A stretch of DNA of 64,000 bases, from the NCBI GenBank assembly GCA_037039685.1, contig JAWNGF010000004.1, positions 3,534,001-3,598,000 of the forward strand, read 5' to 3'. Made by a program: the position numbers and the translations under genes. Of this stretch, positions 20,985-34,132 are shown piece by piece. This DNA comes from Ceratobasidium sp. AG-K. Lineage: Eukaryota; Basidiomycota; Agaricomycetes; Cantharellales; Ceratobasidiaceae. The notes under the pieces were generated by a model. That model was not told the origin of the DNA. It was given only the letters and a program-made list of their open reading frames with translations, and made no database searches. The stretch's first letter is position 1. Every line of letters begins with the position of its first letter.

Positions 20985-23228
20985 TGAATTGAATGTAATC
21001 TAAATTTTGTACTATTTTCTTCTTTTTCTCGTTCACTTTCCTCAACATGGACGCCTCTTTGTTTGGTCTGCAATATGTTTCTGGACACTCCATTCGCTAG
21101 CCATTCGGACTATGCTCCTCACTATGCATTTAATTTTCTCAGTTGTACCTCCACTTTGGGCTTTGCTATACTTTGTCATTTAATTTGTGGGAATGTGTTT
21201 CATCAATCATCCTTGTGTATATCGGCCTCGTCACAAAAAAGTTTGTTTGTGACGTTTGAGGAAATAGGCTCGCTTGAGCTCGCACACGGCGGGATGTAAA
21301 CAAAAGGATAATGAGATATTGAATATTGTGAATGTACCCTGCTTTGGCTTGAAGCTCGCCAATCGTCGTCCCACTCTGGTCGTCGCATTCAAAGCAACAA
21401 AGGGTCTCTATGTGAAGAGTGATTTAAGCCTTTGGAGACTGCGAGGACGAACAAGGCTCGAAATTCAATTGTAGGTAGCCGCCGATGGGTTTAGTCGATG
21501 TACGCGGGCCTGCAAGTCAATGATTGTTACCGATCTAGGGGAACTATGGTCTTGACTGTGCTGTCTCGTGCGATGCAGCCTCTACGCAGTAAACAATAAC
21601 TCGGCGAGGAGCCCGTGCATATTGAAGGAAGACTAAGGAGCGAGGTGAAGATATAGGCGAGCATAGTGTGACCGGATATGTAAATGAATATCGATCTCCA
21701 GGAGCACTTCTGGATCAGGTTGGTGGCGGAATTATTCAGCTGGATGGATCAAAGGAGTAACTTCGTCAGGCTCGTTACTTTTTTCGTGTGTTACGAGCTA
21801 TCTCGTTGCCGCACTAGTATCCCATGAGTTTACCGTGGAACAAACAAGGTATCCAACAGGGCGAATATCCGAGAATGCCAGATTTAGCACAGTGGCCAAA
21901 GTCTTAGTTCGAGTGAAAGGTTTGCCCATGATTGCAAGAATATTAAGTGGGGCAGCGCAGCACAGTTATAGTGTGGTATGGAAAAGGGCGAAATATCGTG
22001 GTTGATTTCTGGGACTAATGCCTGCTTAAGCTTGCTTCTTGCTAGGGCGATGCCCCATCACGTGGGAATTGCTATTCCTGCCCCCATTGAGATTCGAATC
22101 GTTGGAAGCCCGATGCTGATCCAGTAAATGACTTTATACATATAGGCGTCTGTGCAGTCAATACTTCTGAGCCGGAGGCGATTTGTGGCGATAGCGGACA
22201 CTTTTGACAAGGTTTTGAAGGATTGTCAGAGTGCATTACTAGTTGGTAGGGTGTCCATAAAATGGGTCAGTCTCCGGAACACGCGGAACAAAAAAGTACA
22301 GTTTGGGGTATTCTTCAATAGTCCGATTGATCGGTTATTTACGTTCGTGAATATATGCGCATATATTTGCTTAAGATGTGTCCCTCCGAGATTAGAGTAT
22401 TAGAACCGAATCCCCTTCATTATAGGTGCAACATGGGGTTAAAACATGGATAAGCTCTGTATCACAATGAGGCTTGCAGCACATGTGCCAACCCAATCGT
22501 TCGTCGAGTGCGTGATCATCGCTCTGAGTTCAGTCTTGCACGAGTCTGCGTCACTAAAACCCGTCAAAGTCCAACGCATTACTACTCCATAGTCTTGCTG
22601 CGCTACTAATGCGCAGGTACTAAATTGAACACATATTAACTTGGAGCTCAAAAATTGGATCCGGGGCCTATACCTTACTGTTTTAACCGGAAGCCGTTTC
22701 AAGCTCATGACCTACAATACCTACCTGTTTGGCGCTAGGTTAGCCCGAATACACGTCTAGGCTCATCCAGAACTGTACTGAGAACATGACCATGGATCAA
22801 TCATGGCAAATTTGGGGACTCTGCAGCTCAAATTGTAAATTGGCTTTCGCGTACTAGTACATTGCGTCCGATTGTCCCACGATCTCGAGTGGAGATTCAG
22901 AGCAGCCTCGAAGCACGCTAAATGTTCTTACCACTAGATCCGAAAATAAAATAAAAATCAAGACAAGCGGTGTTAGGGCCGGGCCTAAAATACGCCTGGC
23001 TTCAGCACGTTCACCGGTCTTCGTGCCTACGTTAATTTCGAATGCAAGCCGTCCGCGGTGGAATGTCCCCCACAGCCATGTTGCTCGCCGCTTCTTCTGT
23101 ACGTGGAGTACAGAAAATGATTCACAGAGATACATACACACACATTCAGTGGTATTATTTACACGAGTAGATTTCCGCAACGCTCCAGAGGTTTCGGGTA
23201 TACACAAAGGTGGCTCTGAGGCGTTGGA
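20985..23228. other. gene-poor stretch
   Basis: About 2.2 kb with only short, motif-free frames. The first part should contain the 3' UTR of the preceding gene. I see no RNA gene or repeat family. Confidence 0.45.
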
Positions 23229-24275
23229 TTAGTGTGTCTGTGTGGCGGGGCTCGCATCAGTGATCTTGGTAGATGTCAATCCATCGGCAAGCTTGTCCAA
23301 AGCCTTGTCGTCAACTTTCTCCGGAGGAGCAGCGCCACCTTCCACCGTAACATGATGGGCTTCGGTCTTGGGCTCCGCAGGGTAAGAGATGGTAGCGGGG
23401 GAGGTGGTTTGGTTTCCCGTGGAAGCTGTCTCAGCCGACGTGTTTGACCCAGCTGTAGCGGTGGTTGAAGGTGGAGTGGATGTATCAACAACAGAGTTGG
23501 GCAGTGACTGTTTGGCTGCTTCGAGATGAGGTTGTGCCGCGGCGGCCACGGTATCAACGTGAGGCTTGATCGTGGCCTGAGCGTTGTCTGCCTGCTGTTT
23601 GATCGAAGCAGCAGAGGCGTCAACATGAGGTCGAACAGTGGCCTGAGTGGACTCGAGATGGGTCTTTGTGGCAGATTGTGCGTCCTGTCCAGTAGCGGCA
23701 AGTTGCGCCTGCGCAGTCGCGAGTACACCCTTAGTCGTCTCAAGGGCAGATACGGCGGCCCCAGTGAGAGCGCTCGTAAGGCCGCTAGGTTTAGGACCTT
23801 CACTCCCAGTGGCACGAACATGAGCGGTCGAATGAGTAGTCGTAGCGCCAAGGCGTTCTTGACCGGCGACCACGTAGGACTGGGCCTTGTCGAGCGCGGT
23901 GCCAACGAAGCCGCGAGCCTGGTCGAGATAGGATGCGGTAGTGGTCTTTGCCTGATCAACATCAGCCTTCCCATCAGCGACAGCCTTCTCCGTTGTTACC
24001 CGAGCCTGGCTTGCGGCAGCGTCGACCTTGTTAGGAGCTAGTAAGTATAACGGTTCAGAATAGGCGCGAGTACATGGATTCGCTAACTTTGGATTGAAAA
24101 TCGTCGTGCGTTTCTGTTGTCTTCGCAGTTGCGTTATTATGGGTAGCACCTGCCTCTTGTTTCGTACGCCTAATCAGAGCAGACTTTAGTTTCATGTCAC
24201 AATTTGAGCAGGGACATCCACTCACTCGGCGGCGTAGGTCGCTGATTGAAGAGATGCGGCAGCGGGGTTGGACAT
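23229..24275 (-). CDS. LEA-like amphipathic stress protein
   Basis: The protein starts MSNPAAASLQSATYAAE (exon 1, from 24275), continues with a short Thr/Lys/Gln-rich exon (TKQEAGATHNNATAKTTE) and then a long exon beginning near VDAAASQARVTTEKAVADGK. The long exon is built of Ala/Thr/Lys/Gln-rich 11-residue-like repeats (SQARVTTEKA, AQATIKPHVDT and others), predicted to form an amphipathic helix. The C-terminal tail is Thr/Ser/Pro-rich. This composition is that of group-3 LEA-type desiccation and stress proteins, which protect proteins and membranes. The exact acceptor of intron 2 is unsure: two nearby AGs fit different phases, and the one before GTC-GAC keeps the frame. No signal peptide is seen. 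A perilipin- or apolipoprotein-like lipid-binding helix protein is the main alternative. Confidence 0.75.
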
Positions 24276-24385
24276 GTTAAGAATATTTAGAGCGGTATGG
24301 GGTTGAATATGAGAGGGTGACACGCTAGTCCAGGGAACGAGTGGTCTTTTATCTATTCGAGCACCGTGCGCGTCATCTCCTGTGG

Positions 24386-24393
24386 TGACGTCA
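24386..24393. promoter_or_regulatory. CRE-type palindrome upstream of the LEA-like gene
   Basis: TGACGTCA, the perfect binding palindrome of ATF/CREB-family bZIP factors, lies 111 bases upstream of the start codon of the LEA-like gene. An ATAAAAG TATA-like element lies between them near 24347-24353 (minus strand). In fungi such sites are targets of Atf1-type stress regulators. Confidence 0.55.
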
Positions 24394-24653
24394 ATTCGGG
24401 GCCGTGACCGGGCTCAGGGTTGGTGGGGTTCATCAGGACATATGTAACCGTTTTAGGCACATCAGGGGCACAGCCTGTGGCGATTGCTGATCACGAGTGT
24501 TATAGCAGATAAAATATATATATATTATGCTAGGAAACCCAATGTGTGAGTCAGAACTGGCAATGTACAACGTTGTCATGTCCACGCATATCAGCGAATC
24601 AGTTCTGTCAGTCCACAATGCATAAGCTCGGCGCAATTCATTCTGCCTCTTTG

Positions 24654-25608
24654 TCATTCTTCCTCGCTATCGTTCTTGTTAATATCTTTCGCAGTCCTGC
24701 GCTCTTCCGTTTCTTTGGCTTTGTTTCTCTCTTCAGCGCGCTTCTTCTTGTAAGCAATACTAGAGTGATTTAGCATTTGGAGCAAAGCGCGACCACAATA
24801 CGGCACTTACTTGCACTGTCTACCTTGCGGCTGTTGTCGATGACGGGCCACCGCGTCCAGACGGGAGTACATTTTGCCACAGAACTCACAAGCATATGCT
24901 TGTCCTCGACCTGCGCAGCTGTCAAGCTTGGCCTGCGCTATGGCCACCGCTTGTTCATCAAGGTGCTCCTGGGCGTACTGGAGATCTGCTTCAAAGTGCG
25001 GGCGCTGGTGGCGGCGTAAATCCGAGAGACGTGTGCACGATTCTAAGCACGGTGGGTTCTCTGGATGCTCCAAGGGTTTCCATTCACATTTGAAGTGTGG
25101 GGGCTCGTTGGGCAGCGACTCGTAATCGATTGGCGAACCTGTAGCCCGGGTACGCAAGGCTCTGCGTCTCACAGATGTGAATCCTCTAGCTCCGCGGGTC
25201 GAGCTTGGACCGGGCTGGGGCGAGCCAGTTTGGATATAATCTTCTTGAGGCTCCGACTCTAAACGAGCAAATTTAGGCGCGGATCCCGTTGAAGCGGTGG
25301 TGCTTGCTTCAAGTTCGAACTCGGGCTCCGGCTCCCAATCTGCATCTGCATCACTAAGAGATTCATCGTCCTCTTGACCCTCTGGCATAGATTCTGGTTC
25401 CGGCTGTGGCGTACGAGCTCGACGTTTGCCCAAAACCTTTTCGGAAGCTTGGCCAGTGTTGTCTCAAACCCTTTGTGAGCTTGGCAGGCAGGCTTGCGCA
25501 TATAAAAGCAGAAGACCTACTATTTTCTATATCTGAGTCACTTTCAGCTCCCGTGCCGCTGCTAAGCACACCCTTTGCAGTTGGATGTCCTTCGGAAGCG
25601 GGGGCCAT
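24654..25608 (-). CDS. C2H2-type zinc-finger protein
   Basis: The start at 25608 gives MAPASEGHPTAKGVLSSGTG. Intron 1 (donor GTAGGT, acceptor TTTGAG) joins in frame to ASEKVLGKRRARTPQPEPE. The middle is acidic and disordered, then basic (VRRRALRTRATGS). Two zinc-binding modules follow. One is atypical, with a Cys pair spaced widely before RLSDLRRHQRPH. The other is close to canonical, YACEFCGKMYSRLDAVARHR, closing with a Cys rather than a second His. A last intron follows RQC and leads to a basic/acidic helix (YKKKRAEERNKAKETEERR) that ends at the stop at 24654. It is probably a nuclear DNA-binding protein, with no specific family assigned. Confidence 0.8.
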
Positions 25609-27538
25609 TATTTGGATAGGGATCTATGCGACCGGATGTGGTATAGAGGGAGGGGGATGGAAAGGGATATGGGACAAGGGACAAGGGGAAATACAGGGAT
25701 GAAGCTGCGAATCCTACACTTAGCGGTGTTTGTATCGGAACGGACGTATTACTCATATCATGATCAAGTGTACGAAGGGGAGTTTGCGAACTGTGTGAGG
25801 ACTGCGCGCCCAGACTCTCCCTTCTGTGTGCCTACAATAATAATGGGGTTTGGGGGGTTAGGGCAAGTGGTCTGGCGTGATCTCGACGGCAACACTCGAG
25901 GGGGGCACGATCATGCAATTTACGAATTTTTTTAAACTCCGGTACCAACCAATCGAGGACGAATGTAGGGGCCAATGTATCTCTCGGTGGAATACCCGCC
26001 CATCCATGGCATGCATGAACCAAATCATGGTTGTATATTATTGAAGGTCCCAATCCACATGCTCGAAGACCTTGTAAAGCATCAAGCACCATCAAGGTCC
26101 AAGATCTAGCAGAGTGACATGATTAAAGTACGATGACCCAGGACGCGTGGGGCAAGCAGTCTTGTGTGCGGGTTGGCTCTCCGTTCAGCTAAAGACTCAC
26201 CTCGGAGTAAGCTCCAAACCAGTTTGGGATGGGCGGTGGGTGAGGGCGGACGCTTTCAGGGGGCACTAGCCAGTTGGGAGCTAGGGGGAAAGGGGTGATG
26301 AGGAGACAAGGCGGTTTCAGCTCAGCGGCAGGATGGAGTTGAAATCGCAACTCACACACGGAAAAAATAGGTAAATCCCCCCTTACACTCAAGTGGCGCT
26401 AGGTCAGACTCTCTATCTCGCGGAGAGCTGGCGGGGGTGTCAGTACTTATGTAGGTTTGTTGATAGTAACATGCTTCTGTGTCGAAGGCGTCGATCTAGG
26501 CGCCTGAAGCCGGCTATATCCTCGGTCAGAATGCTTGGAGGATAATTCGAAGGATTTTGCTGCCAGAACGATAGCATTGTGGGTCGAGGGATGGGGGACG
26601 ATGGCGGTTGAGAGCCGGCGTTGTGAGCGGGGTCTATTCAAACGGGCTCCGTCAGACCGGTTATATTATGTTAGATTTATGGGATTTTTGCTATATGCAC
26701 ACATTAAGCCGAGGCCGGCGCAGGCCATAGACCCTTGCAAGCCTCCTAGCGTAAGGTGGAGTCCCAGGAATTTCTTGTCGGAGTGCGAACACTGCTTACA
26801 TTGAGCTCTCGGCTCCCTGTCTTGGGTCGATTCACCCGTTATTCAGACTGGCGTACAAAAGCGACGCACATAAGGTGCGCGGGCAATATTTTTCAGGTAA
26901 CGCTCTGTATGTTGGACCGGCACGACCAAAAGGAGCCAAAATACATTGGCTCATGATGTCGTAGTGCTTCATATTACTAGTGCTCTTGTAATGTATCGGT
27001 TCGCGAATGAGAAGCGCAATAGCACACGGGTTATCAGAAGCTAATAGTAGTTTTAACGATTCTAGTTGATGGTGAAGCAATTCGACAGCCAAACTCATGC
27101 TCTAGGTATGCCAACGCTTTTGAATCGTATAATACTAAGCAAGGGAATAGGACGCGTTTAGAGTAGAAGGAATCAATATTAGTGCTAGGGTGTAGTTAAG
27201 GATAACCTCCAAAGGGGTGAATGCATGAGAAGCGGGCACTAAGCTTTCAAGTATGTCGCATCACAGTCAATATTCAAATTTGGCTGATGGCGCCCGGCGC
27301 TAAGTGGGTAAGACATGGAATATCTTCGCTTGGAAATCGTCACCACGTTGTGTGGCTTGGGTCGAGTTTGTGAGTTCAAGTTGTTGATTGGGACCACTCA
27401 TTCAGTGACGTTAATTCTATGCATGTTAAACTCAATTCTAACGTGAAACCCATGATCTCGTTTCACAGCCATAGGTATTTAGAGTTCACACTCTGGTTTT
27501 TGTTTCGACTTCTGGGAGGATTATTCTTTGCCGCCAAC
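25609..27538. other. gene-poor stretch before RPB2
   Basis: About 1.9 kb with no recognised gene. It must contain the divergent promoters of the zinc-finger gene and RPB2. Frames are short and motif-free. Confidence 0.45.
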
Positions 27539-30500
27539 ATGAGTGGAGGTCGGTTCAACGTGTCTACGGTTATTGTAAACTGTTTTACTCAACGATCTCG
27601 TCTGTTCTCGTGGTTTAGCTGGATACGGAGCCTACAGCCAGGACTACGAGGATTTCCAGGAGCAGCCTAACTATGACGCGGACGACTACGATGAAATCAC
27701 TCAAGAAGATTGTTGGACAATCATCACCTCATTTTTCGATGAAAAGGGCCTTGTTAGGCAGCAGTTAGACTCTTTCGACGAGTTTGTCCAGAACACCATG
27801 CAGGAGCTGGTCGATGAGAGCGCGGATCTAATTCTTGATCAAAGCGACCAACACACAGGCGCCGAAAACGACGCGACCAAACGCTACGAGATTCACTTTG
27901 GTCAAATCTATCTCAGCCGACCCACAATCACGGAAGCAGACGGCAGCGTCGTACCTGTGTTTCCACAAGAGGCGCGCCTGAGGAATTTAACGTGTGTAGA
28001 CTAGGTTACGCGCGATGTGATTTATTGATCATAAGTTAGGTATTCTGCGCCGCTCTATGTTGACATGGAGAAACGTGTACTGCATGGGTATGAGGATGAA
28101 AACGGCGAAACAGTTTTTCGTGCGGAAGGGGATGGCATGGCTGAGAGAGCAGATAAAGTTTGGATTGGCAAGGTGCGAATTATGGTTTCACCACGCACAC
28201 AGGGTATTATAGCTATTTCGCTAGGTTCCTATTATGCTTCGGTCCGGCTTCTGCATTCTCAAAGGACTCGAGCCAAAGGATCTTTACGATCTGAACGAAT
28301 GCCCACTCGATCAAGGGGGATACTTCATCATCAACGGGTCCGAAAAGGTTCTAATTGCGCAGGAGAGGATGGCTGGTAATCACGTCTACGTGTTTGCCAA
28401 AGCCCAGCCGTCGCCAATATCATTTTTGAGCGAAATTCGAAGTGCGGTAGAAAAGGGTGGCAAAACTATCAGCACGATGCAGGTCAAGATGTTTCACAGG
28501 AACCAAGACAAAACAGTCAGTCAATCTATAGGTTCGTAAGTTGCAGTGTGCTTACCGCTCCGAACATAGTTGGGAAACGTAATTCGGGCTTCCCTTCCAT
28601 ACATCAAGAACGACATACCCATTTGGGTTGTTTTTCGTGCTCTTGGGGTTACTTCCGATCGTGATATTCTGGAACATATTTGCTACGACATGCAAGATTC
28701 TCAGATGGTTGAAATGCTCAAGCCATGTATTGACGAAGGATTCGTTATCCAAGAGCGTATCGTGAGTAAATTCAACCTTTTCCGCATGATTTTGTAACAA
28801 GTTTAAATTTACAGAATGCTTTAGACTTTATTGGCTCCCGCGGAACTACGACCGGGCTGAACAAGGAGAAACGACTACGTTATGCCCAGGAAATCCTCCA
28901 GAAAGAAATGCTACCTCACATCTCGATGGCGGAAGGTTCCGAAACCAAGAAAGCCTTCTTTTTTGGGTACATGATTCATCGATTGCTTCTCGCTGCACTG
29001 GAGCGCCGTGAGCTCGATGACCGAGATCACTTTGGCAAAAAGCGGCTGGATCTCGCTGGACCCCTCTTGGCTAGTCTCTTCCGTATGCTATTCAGAAAAC
29101 TCACAAAGGATGTATATCGGTACCTGCAAAAAGTGAGTCCATGAGCACACACGCCCTTGCCACGTGAGTAAACGATTGACGAATCTGTACCTAGTGCGTC
29201 GAATCAAATCGGGAGTTTCAACTCCGCCTGGCCGTAAAGGCTAACACGATAACTAACGGGCTCAAGTACTCGCTCGCTACGGGCAACTGGGGGGATCAGA
29301 AAAAGTCCATGTCGGCGAAAGCGGGTGTCTCTCAGGTGCTTAACCGGTATACGTTTGCGTCGACCCTGTCACACCTTAGGCGCTGCAACACTCCTCTCGG
29401 CCGCGAAGGCAAAATCGCCAAGCCCCGCCAGCTCCATAACACACATTGGGGGATGGTGTGCCCAGCAGAAACCCCCGAAGGTCAGGCGTGCGGCTTGGTC
29501 AAAAATTTAGCCTTGATGTCGTGCATATCTGTTGGATCGTTATCTGGACCAGTCATCGAATTTTTGGAGGAGTGGGGGCTGGAAAGTCTTGAGGAGAATG
29601 CTAGTGGATCCGGTAGCGCGACTAAGGTCTTCGTCAATGGTGTTTGGCTTGGGATTCATCGCAACGCCCCGGTCCTCGTTAAAACCCTGCATCGTCTACG
29701 CCGTATGGACCATATCAACTCCGAAGTCAGCATTGTTCGCGACATTCGTGAAAAGGAGCTTCGACTATACACCGATGCCGGTCGTGTCTGTCGCCCACTC
29801 TTTATTGTCAACGACCAACAAAAGTTGACTCTCGAAAAGAAGCACATTGAATGGCTTCAAAACGGCGTCGATGACAAGGGACAGGAGTTCAAGTGGAAGC
29901 AGATGGTTACGAATGGCGTCATTGAATTGCTTGATGCTGATGAAGAAGAGACTGTAATGATTAGCATGACGCCCGAAGATCTCGAGAATTCTCGGCGAAC
30001 GGAGGGCGGCGGGTACATGTCTAACGTCAATGACCCTGACTGGGATCCTTCTGGGACGGCGCGGGTTAAGAGCGTCCCCAACGTTCATACTTGGACTCAT
30101 TGCGAAATCCACCCTAGCATGATTCTAGGCATCTGTGCGAGCATCATTCCCTTCCCAGATCACAATCAGGTGAGTTTCGTCCGTTGCAGTAGTGATATTA
30201 CATTTATTCATCTGCCTGAATAGTCACCTCGTAACACATACCAATCCGCTATGGGTAAACAGGCCATGGGCATCTACCTTACGAACTACCAGATCCGCAT
30301 GGATACCATGGCGAATATTCTCTATTACCCACAGAAGCCTTTAGCAACTACTCGATCCATGGAGTATCTCAAGTTCCGGGAGCTACCTGCTGGTCAGAAC
30401 GCTATCGTCGCCATTTTGTGCTACAGCGGATACAACCAGGAAGACTCTGTTATCATGAATCAGAGCTCGATTGACCGGGGTCTCTTCCGCAGCATGTACT

Positions 30501-31818
30501 ACCGGAGTTATATGGATACCGAGAAAAAGGCCGGCGTGCTCAATCTTGAAGAGTTCGAGAAGCCCACTCGAGATAGCACACTCCGTATGAAGCACGGAAC
30601 GTACGACAAGCTCGAAAGCGATGGGTTTATCGCTCCCGGCACCGGTGTCACAGGAGAAGATATCATTATTGGCAAGACAGCACCCCTTCAGGCGGATAGC
30701 GAGGAACTTGGACAACGCACCCGCAGTCATACCAAACGTGACGTATCTACGCCCCTCAAAAGCACCGAAAATGGTATCGTCGACCAGGTGCTTATCACGA
30801 CCAACCACGAGGGGCACAAGTTTGTTAAAGTCCGGGTCCGTTCAACGCGTGTTCCCCAGACTGGGGACAAGTTCGCTTCCCGTCACGGTCAAAAAGGTAC
30901 CATTGGGATCACATATCGCCAGGAAGATATGCCTTTCACTGCCGAAGGGATTGTTCCTGATCTGATCATCAACCCACACGCCATCCCCTCTCGTATGACT
31001 ATCGGGCATCTGGTCGAGTGTTTGCTCAGTAAAGTTGCAACCTTACTGGGAAACGAAGGCGATGCAACGCCCTTTACCGAGCTCACCGTCGATTCTGTTT
31101 CCCAGCTTTTGCAACAAAAGGGCTATCAGTCCCGTGGCTTAGAAGTCATGTATCACGGGCACACAGGGAAGAAGCTACAGGCGCAGGTCTACCTCGGACC
31201 AACGTATTACCAACGTCTTAAACACATGGTGGACGACAAAATCCACTCCCGTGCTCGTGGTCCTGTCCAAATCCTGACCCGGCAACCGGTAGAAGGTCGC
31301 AGTCGCGACGGAGGTTTGCGGTTCGGAGAAATGGAGGTTCGTGGTTGAGTCTCCACTCGTATGGTACTAATAATTGTTATCCCATAGCGGGATTGTATGA
31401 TCTCACATGGTATTGCCGGTTTCCTGAAAGAACGTCTATTTGAGGCAAGCGATGCCTATAGGCTCCATGTCTGCGACATGTACGTAAATGCTAGAGAGTT
31501 TCCTTTGCTGCCTGTGCTCATTAATCTACAGCTGTGGTTTGACGGCTATCGCGAACCTCAAGAAACAAACGTTCGAGGTTCGTCTCCAAGTGTCGGGACT
31601 GAGGTACAGCGCTAATTAGATGGTGTTTTTGGCTAGTGCCGAGCATGCAAAAACAAAGTTGCTATCTCCCAGTTACATATTCCGTATGCCGCCAAGTTGT
31701 TGATCCAGGTGCGTGGTCCTGCATTATTCCCGCAGCAATGCTAAATTACCTTCAGGAGTTACAAAGCATGAATATTGCAGCACGGCTGTACTCTACTTCT
31801 ACCGGGCGGGTTCGGTAA
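27539..31818 (+). CDS. RPB2: RNA polymerase II second-largest subunit
   Basis: Twelve exons join without a frame break to 1225 residues, the usual size: 27539-27548, 27619-27991, 28040-28172, 28225-28515, 28570-28761, 28815-29132, 29195-30169, 30224-31336, 31388-31479, 31532-31577, 31637-31708 and 31756-31818. RPB2 forms the active-centre cleft of Pol II together with RPB1. Landmarks in order are the protrusion ([20 protein letters not shown]), [20 protein letters not shown], the lobe and fork ([20 protein letters not shown]), the hybrid-binding region ([29 protein letters not shown]), and a C-terminal zinc clamp with paired cysteines in [12 protein letters not shown] and CRACKNK. The first exon is only ten bases (MSG plus one base) and has a weak donor, GTCGGT. 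The gene is tail-to-tail with the Snx4 gene, 122 bases apart. Its sequence is a standard fungal phylogenetic marker. Confidence 0.98.
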
Positions 31819-31940
31819 CATCGCATTTCTCGTATATTAGCGTAGCATGTAATTTGGTTCTCTCGCTTTGCAAAATGGCACGCGACCTTGGGGTTTATAG
31901 TATAGTAGTTGGCGTGCCAAAGGTGGATACAAGACATAAC

Positions 31941-33952
31941 CTATACATCCACCCTAATGCGTTCAAGGATGGGAATAATCCGGTCCCACTCGTCAACGGC
32001 GGACTTGTACATCTCAATCTGGCCATCTGCAAGGTTTCCAAGCATTTCTTTCATTTCGGCACGCTTGGCATGCTGGAATATCGCGTGCTCCTTGAGAGTT
32101 TCGTCACTAAATGCATTAGACACCTCGTTCGCGTTAGTCACCGCATCTTCGAGCTGAATTCCCAACCTAGTCAATGCACGCGCAGAGGAAGGATACATTG
32201 AGTCCATACCTCGCGAATTTTCTTATCAAGCTTCTCCATCCTTTCGACTCGGCTCCTATCGTCATCGGCACCTCGTAAAGCGTCCACTTTTTCTCGTAAA
32301 AACTGGCCGAGCCCTGCCCTGCTTCCGGCTCGCCCACTGATCAAAGCAGACAGTCGATCACGCTCAGTGGTCACCCCAGTCAAATAATCTGAAAGCTCCT
32401 CGAAATCGAGTTGCTTCTGGTCCCGTAAGCGAAGGACGGCACGTTGCGTTTGGGCATATTGATGAAGAGAATGCAGATGTGACAAGAAGGGGTCGGTTGT
32501 ATTATGAGCCTTGTAGAACCGTGTTAGTCGCGTACGCGTGGACAGTTAGGGAAAACGCGTGTTGCAGGGTCGGAGTAAATTCGACGCGAAGTTAGAGGGA
32601 AAGTGGGGATATTCAATAATACATAATATACACGTACATTGTGCTTGAGAACAGCGGAAAATTCGAGTAGCGTGTTGGAGAAGTGATTGAGTGGGTCCGT
32701 GATACCAGATTCAAGGAAACCGAGTCCTTGGACTGCCACAGCGAGATCATGATAATCAGCTGCCATATCTGAGACATTGTTTAATTAGCTCTAGTAAGGA
32801 AAGTAAAATGAGTAGACATTACCGACTATTCGTGATCTGCTTCGTGCCCAGAGTCTTTCCTGTATAGTCAGTGCCTCTATGAACCTATCGCCCGAATCTC
32901 GCATATCCACAAAGCGATCATCGGGCTTTCGGACTCTGGCAAAAGCGTTTAGCAAAGTGTCGGAAACCGCATCAAGGATCTTTGCCGGAGAGGTGGGTGA
33001 GCGATTCTGATCATCGGGGTGAGGGGGATGAGCTAGGTGCGTGTGCATCTGCACGTTCTGCCATGAAGAAATGTGTAAGGGTCCGCAACGAGGAGGCGCT
33101 CAAGTCCACGAAAAGGGTTATTGTGAATGGAAGGCCAGTGGAAAGCAACACATGCTGCGGGAACGATGCAAGGCCGAGGATGAGCAAGCCCAAAAAGAAC
33201 GTACCCATTCGGTGGATTCAAAGAACGCCCGAACGAGGGTGCTCCGCTGGAGAGTCGGATGGCGAGCCAGTCGCTCCAGGAATCGGTGAAGGCTATGCGC
33301 GATACTGGATTAGAGAAATTGAAAGGTAACGCGATATCGACCTACTCGAACCGCCGCTTCTCAACAAATTCGGGGCCAAAACGATCTCCAGTAAAGTATT
33401 CTATAGACCCACGTTAGATGCATTCGGTTAGTAAATGAAGCACGCTGCGAAATGAACAGACTAACCCATACGGTGCTTGTCAGGGAGCGGAGGAACAACA
33501 CAGGCCGGAAAGTCCCTCGCCAGGTGTTCTCGTAGAAATACAAAGTCCTGGAATCTTCGACGAGCAGAACAGCTAGTTTGGGTGAAACTTGGCAGGTTTG
33601 TCTAAGAAAAAGTCAGCACGTTTCAAGTCAGTAGAATTAATTCCCACTTACACGGGCCTCGACGAGATACGAGATATATACGTCCTTTGTTCCATCGAGT
33701 TCCTTGATTAGGATCACTAACTTTGACGAGTAAATAGCCTCCCCATTTGGGTGTACTCGCATCGGCGTCACCAGTCGAATCAACGCTTTGCCGGTATCCA
33801 GGTCCAGAAGAAGTTACAGCAGGTGCAACAGGGGTAGCCGGAGTGACAGGTGAGGTACTTTCCGCTTGGAAATGTGGGTCGTACGGATCCCGAACTGGCT
33901 CAGTAGTGGCAGGCGTCTCCCAAGTGACACTGTCGAAAACATCCTCGTCCAT
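31941..33952 (-). CDS. SNX4: sorting nexin Snx4/Atg24
   Basis: A multi-exon gene. The N-terminus is disordered (MDEDVFDSVTWETPATTEP). It is followed by a PX domain: YLLVKVSDPN, LDGTKDVYISYLVEAR, then TSCSARRRFQDFVFLREHLA, FPACVVPPLPDKHRMEYF and GPEFVEKRRFD. The RRF and Arg/Lys positions bind phosphatidylinositol 3-phosphate. The next part, HSLHRFLERLARHPTLQRST, leads into a long helical BAR region (QERLWARSRS, MAADYHDLAVAVQGLGFLES, QLDFEELSDYLTGVTTERDR). Snx4/Atg24 works on endosomal membranes as a BAR dimer that returns SNAREs from endosome to Golgi and supports selective autophagy. Intron phases checked between PX exons agree. The gene shares a 180-base divergent promoter with the LYR-motif gene. 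The symbol is by orthology of domain order. Confidence 0.9.
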
Positions 33953-34132
33953 GATAGTGTATTATTTGACTCCGAGTAAATAAAATCTGGCTGCGTTTAG
34001 CATACTTTAAAAGGCAAAAATGAGAGACATCGCACCTACTTGTTGTGGCTAGTTCTAGCCGCCCCAGACACATTGCTGATGATATCATGCGGTGACAGGG
34101 ACCTGACGCCAGGCGCTTATTGTCGTCTCGCA

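Noticed and set aside
22080..22140. GATTCGAATC word resembling a tRNA T-loop
   Set aside because: The flanking bases do not form a T-stem or acceptor stem on either strand.
23276..23974. 232-codon minus-strand frame inside the LEA-like gene
   Set aside because: It is an alternate frame of the repeated Ala/Thr/Lys sequence and encodes only Leu/Arg/Pro-rich text.
26535..27098. Short frames on both strands upstream of RPB2
   Set aside because: Under 90 codons, no motif and no splice pattern; probably promoter or spacer DNA.
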